Made by a program: the position numbers and the translations under genes. The notes beneath the pieces were generated by a model, which made no database searches, was not told the DNA's origin, and worked only from the letters and a program-made list of their open reading frames with translations. A stretch of 55,106 nucleotides of DNA from Oceanospirillales bacterium (GTDB taxonomy: Bacteria; Pseudomonadota; Gammaproteobacteria; Xanthomonadales; SZUA-36), in assembly GCA_003233115.1 (NCBI GenBank), contig QIKV01000196.1, positions 1 through 55,106 on the forward strand. Direction: 5' to 3'. Of this stretch, positions 8,126 through 16,116 are shown piece after piece. Every line of letters begins with the position of its first letter. Position 1 is the first letter of the stretch.

Positions 8126-9270
8126 CAGCCAGCATCCTGTGGCGTATCGTCTGCATTCAGGTCAAAAATCTCTTTGCGGCTGCGATTGTCCAGCCGCGTT
8201 GGTCCGCGAAACGAAGCGTCTTCAAAATAAGGTGACGCGTTGATCAACTCAATCAAGCGCTGGGCATTGTCCGATTTACCCTGCATTTGAGTGGTATCCT
8301 CATGCAGGGACAAACGGTCCAGGTAGGTGTCTTGCGGCAGAATACGGCTTAATTCAGCGAGTATTTCAACCTTGTAGCCGTTCTGGATTTTGCGGCTTTG
8401 TAAAAAACCTGCCGCTTCATTTGCATCTTCTATCTGCTTGCGAATCTGTTGAACCGCCATGGCTTCGGCCCGCACACCTTCGATAGCATCCCCGATAGCC
8501 TGAACCTGGTATTCCCTTAACCACAATGATTGCGTCATGACAAATGCCAACAACACAACGGCTGTGGTGCCAAATATCCAGTTCAAACGAGCCTGTTGAT
8601 TGACTACACGATAACGCAAAGCCTGCGGCAGCAAATTGATGCCCTGTGGCTCGTCATTGATAGAGACATCAACACCACCAGGTGCCAGACCCAGGCGCTT
8701 GAGTTGCTCCAGCCTGGCTTCCAGCGGTTCACGCGGTGTGACGAATAGCTCAAAATGCAACTGCCCCGCTTCCCGGTCCCGGCTCAAAACCCGCCAGGTG
8801 TAAAATACCTCTTTCGCCTGGAATGGCGTATATCGATTCATTTCATAGGCCAGCGCCTGTCTCAGGCTGGCTTCAGCAGCCAGTGGCAAAACCACGTCTG
8901 TGCGCAAAACTTCAGCGTCTGACAGCAACAGGTCGCGGTTTACCCCAGCAAGCTCATGTTGCAGCAACAGCTCTCGAGTCCTTTGTTGCTGCAACTGTAA
9001 ATCCTGCTCGGTGGAGAATGAATCCAGCGACTGGATCGCACCGTCACTGTCAATCTGCAGTGCAATTTCGTCGTCACCAAGCTGCATTAACAGGCGGCGG
9101 CGTGCATATTTCATGCGTGCCCGCAAGCGGGTTGGCATGGCGTTGCGCAGTTCTTCTCCCCACCACTGCAAAAACCGCCCGACCGGGCCATCAATGAACC
9201 AAAAGCGGATGTTCTGGATGGTGTCGTTGATTGCGATAGCCATCGGTGTGTCAGGGCCTGCCAAACTCAA
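8125..9270 (-). CDS. gspL: T2SS platform protein GspL (PilN/PilM-like fusion)
   Basis: A 381-residue protein with a cytoplasmic actin-like N-terminal half (LLMQLGDDEIALQIDSDG, LLLSDAEVLRTDVVLPLAAE). One TM helix (about 232-252, LNWIFGTTAVVLLAFVMTQSL) and a PilN-like periplasmic domain (VEILAELSRILPQDTYLDRLSL ... FEDASFRGPT) follow. GspL tethers the GspE ATPase to the inner-membrane platform. The likely start is TTG at 9270, directly after an in-frame TGA and 9 bases past AAGGA. A later ATG at 9243 lacks a clear ribosome-binding site. Confidence 0.85.
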   Translation of the reverse strand: MSLAGPDTPMAIAINDTIQNIRFWFIDGPVGRFLQWWGEELRNAMPTRLRARMKYARRRLLMQLGDDEIALQIDSDGAIQSLDSFSTEQDLQLQQQRTRELLLQHELAGVNRDLLLSDAEVLRTDVVLPLAAEASLRQALAYEMNRYTPFQAKEVFYTWRVLSRDREAGQLHFELFVTPREPLEARLEQLKRLGLAPGGVDVSINDEPQGINLLPQALRYRVVNQQARLNWIFGTTAVVLLAFVMTQSLWLREYQVQAIGDAIEGVRAEAMAVQQIRKQIEDANEAAGFLQSRKIQNGYKVEILAELSRILPQDTYLDRLSLHEDTTQMQGKSDNAQRLIELINASPYFEDASFRGPTRLDNRSRKEIFDLNADDTPQDAG

Positions 9271-9273
9271 TCA

Positions 9274-10167
9274 TTAAAATCCTTCACGCCAGCGCAATAC
9301 ACGGTAAGGGGTGCCGCTGCGGCTTTCCCCTAGCCGGATGGTGGCCTCCAACTGTTCCCAAACGCCATTGGGCATTGTCGCCCTGGCCTGAATACTATAC
9401 GTGACCCCTCTGCCTTGTTCCATGACTACAACACCATTGGGTAATTCCGTGCCGACGGAATCACCGGGTTGCCGGCCGTTGCGTTGGTTAACAAAGTTCA
9501 CTGCTTCATCGTGAGTTATGTCCGGCAAGGCCATCAGTGCTTCAACCGGCGCGAAGGCCGGATCCGGTGCAGCACCACGGGAAAAAACAGTGATGCCGGG
9601 TTCCAGCTTGCGGTATAAATCGTATGACATACCGATAACCTGCAGCAGTTCTTCGGTCATCATGAATGGCCTGTTGGCCGGCCCGACTTTAAGGCCTGCG
9701 GCAGCGTAGGCATCCGCCTCAGCCCCGTTTACCCGTTCCAGGTCATCCTCGTCGCGCCAATCCATCACCGCCGCTGCCAGATATTGGGCCGCCGTCAATT
9801 CCATGCCGTTGCCGGTGAACAAATTCACCAGGGTAAGCTCATCGGTTGAGTTGATGTCCAGCTTGCCACGTTCATCAATCGCACTGACTTCAACCGCAAC
9901 CCCGTCGATGTCCTGCCGGTAGATCCTGCCGTCGGCCAGCATGCGGGTTTCGTTCTGCGGGTCGCGCAAGGCCAGCACGGCAAGGTTGATGGCCGCCTCG
10001 GCGCTCAGACGCGCCTGGGTGCCGGACAATAAGTTATTGGCTTCCAACCTGTCCATACGCGCCGTCAGGGCAAAGGAACCGGTGATGATGGTGAGCAGCA
10101 ATAGCACCCACAATACCAGCACCAGGGCTATACCGTGCTGTGTCGTGCTGTTGGAACGGGGTCTCAT
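9274..10167 (-). CDS. gspK: T2SS minor pseudopilin GspK
   Basis: A 297-residue protein with a prepilin leader cut at HG-IALVLVLWVLLLLT. As is typical of GspK it lacks the Glu at +5 of mature pseudopilins. The rest matches the GspK alpha domain (ERGKLDINSTDELTLVNLF, VMDWRDEDDLERVNGAEADAYAAAGL, NRPFMMTEELLQVIGM). GspK caps the pseudopilus tip together with GspI and GspJ. It overlaps gspJ by 4 bases and precedes gspL by 3. Confidence 0.93.
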   Translation of the reverse strand: MRPRSNSTTQHGIALVLVLWVLLLLTIITGSFALTARMDRLEANNLLSGTQARLSAEAAINLAVLALRDPQNETRMLADGRIYRQDIDGVAVEVSAIDERGKLDINSTDELTLVNLFTGNGMELTAAQYLAAAVMDWRDEDDLERVNGAEADAYAAAGLKVGPANRPFMMTEELLQVIGMSYDLYRKLEPGITVFSRGAAPDPAFAPVEALMALPDITHDEAVNFVNQRNGRQPGDSVGTELPNGVVVMEQGRGVTYSIQARATMPNGVWEQLEATIRLGESRSGTPYRVLRWREGF

Positions 10168-10889
10168 GATCTGGGCCGGTTTTTGCCTTTGATCAGATCC
10201 TGGATAGCCTGCTCGTAGGTCGGCCTTCCGGCCCCGCCCTTGACCGCCTGTTCGTCAATCCTGACACTGGCTACCAGGTCCGGCCAGCGCAGCGTTGAAG
10301 CTGCGGAGAACTTCACGTTCAGGCGGACCGCAACGGGTAGCACATCCTGCTGGTCCCAGCTCGAAACCCAACCGGTCAATTCGCCATTCTGATCGCGGCC
10401 GAGAAATTCGAACCCGGCCGAATCTATCCCCGTGAGCAAGATCACCGGCTCGCGGTCAAATAGCTGGCTCTGTTCAAACCCCTGTAACAACGCGTTGCTG
10501 AACTGCAAAACACTGCCTTCATCGTCACTCATCAATTCCAGTAACTGCACCTGCGGCCCCCCCGCCCCCAGGTAACCCGGCATGGGTGCCACATACTGGA
10601 TATGCCTCGCATCGCCTTCAAAAACGATGCGTATCTCCCCCTGGTCACCGCCCACAGCGAAAGGCAGGGGCAGCATCTGGTTCAGTTGCCGGCGCACAAA
10701 CTGGTGGGCAGCACGCACCTCCCCGCCGACAGCCAGCATCTTTTCACCACGCTCCGCCGAGCGTGTGGCAGCCCGCAGCCCGCTATAGGTCAAGGCCAGC
10801 AGAATGCTCAGCAAGGTAACCGCCAGCAGCACTTCAACCAGCGTGAAGCCGGCTGAGCGCGGTGCGTTGTTGCCAGACGACCGTTTCAT
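10164..10889 (-). CDS. gspJ: T2SS minor pseudopilin GspJ
   Basis: A 241-residue protein with a class III prepilin signal (SAG-FTLVEVLLAVTLLSILLAL). The body has GspJ features: RQLNQMLPLPF, a GYLG segment, and a late ARG/WD region with LPVAVRLNVKF. It forms the pseudopilus tip with GspI and GspK. It overlaps both gspI and gspK by 4 bases. Confidence 0.92.
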   Translation of the reverse strand: MKRSSGNNAPRSAGFTLVEVLLAVTLLSILLALTYSGLRAATRSAERGEKMLAVGGEVRAAHQFVRRQLNQMLPLPFAVGGDQGEIRIVFEGDARHIQYVAPMPGYLGAGGPQVQLLELMSDDEGSVLQFSNALLQGFEQSQLFDREPVILLTGIDSAGFEFLGRDQNGELTGWVSSWDQQDVLPVAVRLNVKFSAASTLRWPDLVASVRIDEQAVKGGAGRPTYEQAIQDLIKGKNRPRS

Positions 10890-11347
10890 CTGCGCCTGCT
10901 TGATTTGTTATTGGCCAGTATGCTGCGTATCGTGCTGAAGTGCAGATCCCGTTGCCGACGGCCAACGGCCCAGTCGATGTCCAGATTAACCGTGTACAAC
11001 TTGATCCCGGACATCTCGGCCAATTCCAGCGTGCGCACATTCTTATCGGTGGTTGCATAGGGGTAAATCCCCAACTGCCACTGGTAGCGGTCAAGTGCCA
11101 CACCGCTGAACTCACCCTCTTCGAGCGGAATCTCAGTGCCGACCTGGTCGATTATCGACTGGGCAAACAGGGCAACCTCCGTGTCGTCGCCGGCACGGCG
11201 CACACTGCGCATGGAACCCGCCATAATTTCCAGCACCGTGGCAAAACTCAAAGCAAACACGACAAAAGCGAGCATCACTTCAAGCAAGGTAAAGCCCCGC
11301 GACGCGGCCGGGCTTTTGCTGGGTGAACGCAGCTTCAGGGGCTTCAT
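10886..11347 (-). CDS. gspI: T2SS minor pseudopilin GspI
   Basis: A 153-residue protein with prepilin cleavage site SRG-FTLLEVMLAFVVFALSFA. The rest is typical of GspI (TEVALFAQSIIDQVGTEIPLEEGEFSG, followed by a WQLGIYPY strand). It initiates the pseudopilus tip complex. It overlaps gspH and gspJ by 4 bases each. Confidence 0.92.
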   Translation of the reverse strand: MKPLKLRSPSKSPAASRGFTLLEVMLAFVVFALSFATVLEIMAGSMRSVRRAGDDTEVALFAQSIIDQVGTEIPLEEGEFSGVALDRYQWQLGIYPYATTDKNVRTLELAEMSGIKLYTVNLDIDWAVGRRQRDLHFSTIRSILANNKSSRRR

Positions 11348-11796
11348 CCTGCCCGCCTCTCCAGGCTCGCCTCACCGGTCAGCCAGGCAACGTTAACGCG
11401 GTACTCCCGACCATTGACCAGTAGCTCTATGTGGCCGCCGGTGGATCCGCCGTCGGGGAAGAAACGTATGCCGGAGACCGCTTCAGAGGTGATCTCCGAG
11501 CGTGCAGTTGTAACGGTTATGTCTACGCCTTGCGGGAGGGTAATCAGCTTCCGGCCCGGTGCCTGGTAGCTGCGATTGTCCGTATCAACCTGGAACACGG
11601 TCTCTGATTTGTCGATGATGGCCCTGGCCCTTGTATAGCGCAGGGATGCCACCAGCTTGCGTGTTGTAGCCCGGGCTTGTGCTGAGGATATGCTCCGTGA
11701 CATAGAGGTCGCAACCAGACCCATCACCAGCGCAATGATGACCAGGACCACCATCAACTCGACCAGCGTAAAACCCCGGCTGTTTCCGTCGTTCAT
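11344..11796 (-). CDS. gspH: T2SS minor pseudopilin GspH
   Basis: The ATG at 11796 gives 150 residues, with a short leader before the prepilin site SRG-FTLVELMVVLVIIALVM. The open frame extends 58 residues upstream across the gspG end, but those residues would move the leader far from the N-terminus, so the internal start is preferred. The body has the GspH/FimT pattern (VASLRYTRARAIIDKSETVFQVD, GIRFFPDGGSTGG). It is separated from gspG by 88 bases that contain a hairpin, unlike the 4-base overlaps of the genes that follow. Confidence 0.88.
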   Translation of the reverse strand: MNDGNSRGFTLVELMVVLVIIALVMGLVATSMSRSISSAQARATTRKLVASLRYTRARAIIDKSETVFQVDTDNRSYQAPGRKLITLPQGVDITVTTARSEITSEAVSGIRFFPDGGSTGGHIELLVNGREYRVNVAWLTGEASLERRAG

Positions 11797-11840
11797 GTAA
11801 CTTCGAATTCTCAAGGCCTTTGCAAAAAGCTGGAAACCCG

Positions 11841-11859
11841 GTTCCCAGCGCGCTGGAAC
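11841..11859 (-). promoter_or_regulatory. Hairpin between gspG and gspH
   Basis: GTTCCCAGCGCGCTGGAAC is nearly fully self-complementary (CCAGCGCGCTGG core with GTTC/GAAC extensions and one bulge). It lies in the 88-base spacer after the major pseudopilin gene. Such hairpins can protect an upstream mRNA end or limit read-through and so raise the GspG to minor-pseudopilin ratio. The role is inference. Confidence 0.5.
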
Positions 11860-11884
11860 ACTGGTGCAACCCCGGAATCCATAC

Positions 11885-12316
11885 TTATTCCCAACTGTTG
11901 ATGTCGGCGTCTTTTCCTTCACCACCGCGCTGACGGTCAGCACCCAGAGACTCAATGTCAAATTCGCCATGCTCGCCGGGTACGGTAAAAATGTAGGGCT
12001 GGCCCCAGGGGTCTTTCAGCAATGAATTTTTTATATAAGGACCGTTCCAGCCGTTGACACCCGGTGGTTGTTTGACCAGTTCGTCCAGGGACGTTGGTGT
12101 GTTGCCGGTATCCAGGTAATAACTCTCCACTGACATTGATATACGGCTGATTTGTGAAGAAGCCGCCTTGGCCTTGGCGCTTTCGGCTTTGCCAATAATA
12201 CCCGGCAATACCAGGCCCGCAATCAATGCCAGTATCACCAATACCAATAATAATTCGACCAGCGTGAATCCACGCTGCCTGTTTTCGGGTGAGGTGTAAG
12301 TCTTTGTGCAAGTCAT
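11885..12316 (-). CDS. gspG: T2SS major pseudopilin GspG
   Basis: A 143-residue protein with prepilin leader and cleavage site QRG-FTLVELLLVLVILALIAGLVLPGI, followed by the GspG globular domain (SVESYYLDTGNTPTSLDELVKQP, GWNGPYIK, DPWGQPYIFTVPGEHGEFDIESLGAD). The C-terminal acidic loop matches the family's calcium-binding region. It is the main pseudopilus subunit. A good ribosome-binding site (GGAG, 9-10 bases) precedes the ATG. It is flanked by spacers of 92 bases (from gspF, with an ACAGT-N4-ACTGT dyad at 12391-12404) and 88 bases (to gspH), consistent with separate control of this highly expressed subunit. Confidence 0.95.
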   Translation of the reverse strand: MTCTKTYTSPENRQRGFTLVELLLVLVILALIAGLVLPGIIGKAESAKAKAASSQISRISMSVESYYLDTGNTPTSLDELVKQPPGVNGWNGPYIKNSLLKDPWGQPYIFTVPGEHGEFDIESLGADRQRGGEGKDADINSWE

Positions 12317-12408
12317 TAGTCAAGTCTCCTGCCGGGGCCGTAATGTTGTGGCCGGTTCATTCGCCTGTTGTCTGAACGGGTCTGCTTGTTACAGTTGTGA
12401 CTGTGTAT

Positions 12409-13623
12409 TTAACCAACCAGTTCATTTATACCCATAATTGCCATTAACACCGACATGACGATGGTACCAATCAACACGGCCATCAACAGCGTAATGACCG
12501 GTGTGAATATGGCCAGCAAGCGGTCAATGGTCGTGCGGACCTCTTTGTCATAGGTATCAGCTACTTTCATCAACATGACATCGAGCTGGCCCGTCTCTTC
12601 ACCCACACTGATCATTTGTAACGCCAGGCGGGGGAAGTGTCCGCTTTCAGCCAGGTTCTGGGCCAAACCACCACCTGTTTTAACTTTCTTGGCGGTATCC
12701 TCAACCGTCTGCCGTAACAGGCTGTTGGTCATCACATTGCGGGCAATAGACAGGCCGGACAATAAAGGCACGCCATTGGTCAACAGTGTCCCAAGCGTGC
12801 GCGTCAGGCGTGCAATCTCTATTTTGGCCACCAGGTCGCCCACCCAGCGCATGCCGAGTACCCGTGTGTCCCAGCGCAAACGCTGTTGGGGATTGGCCAG
12901 CATGCGACGAAACAGGGCCACCCCGAGCACCGACAGTCCGATCAGCCCCCACCAGAAATGCTGCAGAACGCCACCGACAGCCAGCACGATCTTGGTAATC
13001 AGTGGCAGATCCCCGCCCAGATCTTCAAATATGGGGGTGAATTGGGGGATCACATAGACCAGTAACAGAACCAGTGAACCACCGGCCAGCACCATCAGCA
13101 TAATGGGATAGATCATGGCGGATACCACGCTGTCTTTCAGATCCTTGGAGCGCTCCAGGTAATCCGCCAGGCGCTCCAGCGTGACGTCGAGTGAACCGCC
13201 GATTTCGCCGGCACGCACCATATTGATAAACAGCCGGCTGAACGATCCGTGCTGTGCATCCAGGGCCTCTGAGAGGCTTCCGCCTTCTCTTACAAGGTCC
13301 CGTATTGCGGTCACGGTCAGCCGGATACGATCATTTTCGGCCAGTTCGAGCAAAACCTGCAAAGAACGGTCGAGCGGTAAGCCGGCACCGAGCAATATCG
13401 CCAGTTGCTGGGTAAACTGACCCACCTCCCGTACGTTCATGCCACGTCTTTTCAGGCGCAGGGCATCCAGGTTGAACCCTCCCTTGCCTGCCGCATACGC
13501 GGCTATGGGTATATTGCCACCCTCCTGAAGTTTGGCAATCACCAGTTCTTCTGAACCTGCTTCCATCGTGCCGCGCACGGTTTCGCCACTGGGAGCGACT
13601 GCCTTGTATTCAAATAGGGGCAT
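12409..13623 (-). CDS. gspF: T2SS inner-membrane platform protein GspF
   Basis: A 404-residue protein with two T2SSF cytoplasmic domains. The first is about 65-190 (FTQQLAILLGAGLPLDRSLQVL ... FSRLFINMVRAGEIGGSLDVTLERLADYLE) and the second about 270-390 (LTRTLGTLLTNGVPLLSGLSIA ... LALQMISVGEETGQLDVMLMKVADTYD). Three TM segments are present (about 170-190, 220-240 and the C-terminus LLMAVLIGTIVMSVLMAIMG). GspF couples the GspE motor to pseudopilus assembly. Start and stop overlap directly with gspE. Confidence 0.95.
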   Translation of the reverse strand: MPLFEYKAVAPSGETVRGTMEAGSEELVIAKLQEGGNIPIAAYAAGKGGFNLDALRLKRRGMNVREVGQFTQQLAILLGAGLPLDRSLQVLLELAENDRIRLTVTAIRDLVREGGSLSEALDAQHGSFSRLFINMVRAGEIGGSLDVTLERLADYLERSKDLKDSVVSAMIYPIMLMVLAGGSLVLLLVYVIPQFTPIFEDLGGDLPLITKIVLAVGGVLQHFWWGLIGLSVLGVALFRRMLANPQQRLRWDTRVLGMRWVGDLVAKIEIARLTRTLGTLLTNGVPLLSGLSIARNVMTNSLLRQTVEDTAKKVKTGGGLAQNLAESGHFPRLALQMISVGEETGQLDVMLMKVADTYDKEVRTTIDRLLAIFTPVITLLMAVLIGTIVMSVLMAIMGINELVG

Positions 13624-15353
13624 CAGGCCTCCTGCGTCACTCTGAGTACTTCTTCAATGCTAGTCACGCCCTGCAGGCACTTCAGTAAGCCATCCTGGTA
13701 CATGGTCCGCATGCCTTCCCGGACGGCCAGGTCGTGTATCTCACCCGAAGTTGCCTTCTGCATGACCAGGCGGCGAATGGGGTCCGACATCTGCAGCAGT
13801 TCCAGAATACTCGTGCGGCCAAAATAACCTGACGGGTTTTCTGCCGTTGGGAGCGGCCGGTAAACGGTATACACATCCTGTTCCATAAACTCCCCGAAGC
13901 CCATTTCAGCCGCGACTTCCGGTAACAGTTGCAGGGCCTCCCGGGATCCTTTAACAATGGTTCGCACCAGCCTCTGCGCCAGTATGGCATTGATGGTGGA
14001 GGTCAACAGGTAATCATCCACACCCATATCCAGCATGCGGGTGATGCCCCCCGCTGCGTCATTGGTGTGGATGGTAGACAGTACCAGGTGGCCGGTCAGC
14101 GCCGACTGGATTGCAATACGGGCCGTTTCCAGGTCACGCATCTCACCGATCATGATGACATCCGGATCCTGGCGGACAATGGCCCTCAGGGCGTGTGCAA
14201 AATCCAGTCCGATGGATGATTGAGCCTGTATCTGGTTAATGCCTTCAAGCTGGTACTCCACGGGGTCTTCGACCGTGATGATTTTCCTTTCCGGCGTGTT
14301 GATCTGGCTCAGTGCGGTATACAGTGTGGTGGTTTTACCGGAACCGGTGGGGCCGGTAACCAGGATAATACCGTGCGGCATTTCAAGGTCCCTGACGAAA
14401 CGTTGCTTCAGGTCCTGATCGAATCCCAGGGAGTCAAAATCCAGCACAATGCTCTCACGGTCGAGGATACGCATGACGACGCTCTCTCCGTGTGAAGTAG
14501 GGATGGTCGAAACACGCAAATCCAGTTCCTTGCCCTGCACCCGGTGCATGATACGGCCATCCTGTGGCAGGCGGCGTTCAGCGATATTCAGCTTGGCCAT
14601 GATCTTTACGCGCGAGATGACGGCCGCCGTTGAACTGGCTGGAGGGGCTTCTACTTCCTGCAACACGCCATCAATCCGGTAGCGGACCTTCAGGCGGTTC
14701 TCAAACGGTTCTATGTGAATATCTGATGCCCGGGCCTCCACTGCCCTTTGCAGGATCAGGTTGACCAGTCGAATCACCGGTGCTTCGGAAGCCAGGTCAC
14801 GCAGGTGCTCAACGTCCTCCAGTTCATCATCTGCACCCTCACCCAGGGTATCGATAATCTGGCCCATGGCACTACGGCCACCGCCGTAAAGTTTCTCAAT
14901 GCCATTTTCTATTTCAGAGGCCACACCGACTTGCGGAACAATGGTTTTGCCACTGGCCATGGCCAGTGCTTTGAGTGCGAACGTATCCCTTGGGTTGGCC
15001 ATTACAACGACCATTTCGGTATCGGTCACCGCCACTGGCAACAATAGATTCTGTTGCAAAAAACGCAACGAGAGCGTACCGATGTCCGGGGCTTCAGCCG
15101 GCAAGTCCGCTGTACCTGTTAGCGGCAACGCCAATAAGTTGGACTCGGCTTCGGCAACATCGCGCTCCGAGACCAGCCCAAGCCGAACCAGCAAGGTGAT
15201 CAGGTCACCACCGTTTTGGTCACGAAATGCCTCGGCCCGTTTGAGGTCAGCCTCTTTCAGACGACCGCTTTGGATCAGGTGGACACTGACCTCATCCGCA
15301 ACAGCACCGGTTTGCTGTTCTGCGTTGATTTGTACTTCTTCAGTTGCCTGCAC
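13623..15353 (-). CDS. gspE: T2SS assembly ATPase GspE, without the zinc tetracysteine motif
   Basis: A 576-residue secretion ATPase with N1E-type domains and a RecA-like domain. The motor shows Walker A GPTGSGKT (about 334-341), Asp box ITVEDPVEY, Walker B DVIMIGEMRD and His box STIHTNDA (about 426-433). It powers pseudopilus assembly from the cytoplasm. After AQRLVRT (about 459), where GspE and PilB proteins usually have two CxxC pairs binding zinc, there is no cysteine at all (IVKGSREALQLLPEVAAEMG). The only cysteine is near the C-terminus. The gene opens the gsp operon and overlaps gspF. Confidence 0.95.
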   Translation of the reverse strand: MQATEEVQINAEQQTGAVADEVSVHLIQSGRLKEADLKRAEAFRDQNGGDLITLLVRLGLVSERDVAEAESNLLALPLTGTADLPAEAPDIGTLSLRFLQQNLLLPVAVTDTEMVVVMANPRDTFALKALAMASGKTIVPQVGVASEIENGIEKLYGGGRSAMGQIIDTLGEGADDELEDVEHLRDLASEAPVIRLVNLILQRAVEARASDIHIEPFENRLKVRYRIDGVLQEVEAPPASSTAAVISRVKIMAKLNIAERRLPQDGRIMHRVQGKELDLRVSTIPTSHGESVVMRILDRESIVLDFDSLGFDQDLKQRFVRDLEMPHGIILVTGPTGSGKTTTLYTALSQINTPERKIITVEDPVEYQLEGINQIQAQSSIGLDFAHALRAIVRQDPDVIMIGEMRDLETARIAIQSALTGHLVLSTIHTNDAAGGITRMLDMGVDDYLLTSTINAILAQRLVRTIVKGSREALQLLPEVAAEMGFGEFMEQDVYTVYRPLPTAENPSGYFGRTSILELLQMSDPIRRLVMQKATSGEIHDLAVREGMRTMYQDGLLKCLQGVTSIEEVLRVTQEA

Positions 15354-15386
15354 GTAGTGCCCCTGCCAAGATTATTGATAACGGAA

Positions 15387-15392
15387 ATTATA
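15387..15392 (-). promoter_or_regulatory. Candidate -10 box of the gsp operon
   Basis: On the minus strand a perfect TATAAT lies 34 bases before the gspE start codon. The spacing region contains no good TTGACA-like -35 (GCATAT at 17 bases), so this may be an activator-dependent or weak promoter. Confidence 0.4.
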
Positions 15393-15467
15393 GCCCCATC
15401 GGATGAATCATATGCTGTCCTGCGCCGAACACAAAGACCACAACGCTGTACCAACAGTTCCCGGAAC

Positions 15468-16103
15468 CTATAAATCCGGACTCCGTCGCCAGCCTGTAAA
15501 CTGCTCAATCAGTGCCCAATTCATCAGTACCCACAATATCACCGGTACCAGCGGTGGGAAGATTAACGCGCCCAGTTGATAACTCAAGGCGATCAGTTCA
15601 TCTGATATTCCCGCATCGGCAACCACCTGGTGCGCCGTGGGACCGAAATTGAATGCCAGCACTTTCAATGTCTCCCAGACCACACCCCACACCTGTACCA
15701 GCGTGACCAACACATAGCCTGCCAGCAGCGTGACTGTTTTCCTTATCCACGAAGAATCGGCGGCCATCACCAGCCCGAACAACAGTGGCAAGCCATATCC
15801 GTAAACCAGCGGATTGACAATGAAACCAAGCGCTTCGCGGCTACCGTCTGAAAACCGGAAGGGGATTCGTGTTTGTACCTGGAGCAGATAATGGCGATCC
15901 GGATTGGGCACGATATTCCAGAACTGATCGCCCAGCACGTGGGTCAGAATCTCGTTAGCCAGCAATCGAACCGGTACGCCATGGAAAGCACTCAGGTAAT
16001 ACCAGAGCATGAAACCAAATACCATCCACAATACGGCCAGGATCAGCAGTTCGCTCAGCCGTGGCTCCCGCCTGGTGACCTGTTTGACTGCCTGCTTCGC
16101 CAT
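15468..16103 (-). CDS. Integral membrane protein resembling exosortase H-associated membrane proteins
   Basis: ATG 16103 with AAGGACAGG upstream gives 211 residues; the longer frame would overlap purL. There are three or four hydrophobic helices: about 20-41 (LLILAVLWMVFGFMLWYYLSA), 110-130, 138-160 and 180-205. A periplasmic-type stretch (QVQTRIPFRFSDGS) leads to NPLVYGYGLPL, WGVVWETLKVLAFNFGP and IALSYQLGALIFPPLVPVILW. From memory these segments resemble membrane proteins annotated next to exosortase H genes, but no exosortase or CTERM-tagged protein occurs in the window. It starts 13 bases after purL and so may be co-transcribed with it. The family assignment is tentative; the membrane nature is clear. 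Confidence 0.6.
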   Translation of the reverse strand: MAKQAVKQVTRREPRLSELLILAVLWMVFGFMLWYYLSAFHGVPVRLLANEILTHVLGDQFWNIVPNPDRHYLLQVQTRIPFRFSDGSREALGFIVNPLVYGYGLPLLFGLVMAADSSWIRKTVTLLAGYVLVTLVQVWGVVWETLKVLAFNFGPTAHQVVADAGISDELIALSYQLGALIFPPLVPVILWVLMNWALIEQFTGWRRSPDL

Positions 16104-16116
16104 CAACCTGTCCTTA

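Noticed and set aside
11797-11970. Longer gspH start with 58 extra N-terminal residues
   Set aside because: It overlaps gspG and would place the prepilin cleavage site more than 60 residues from the N-terminus.
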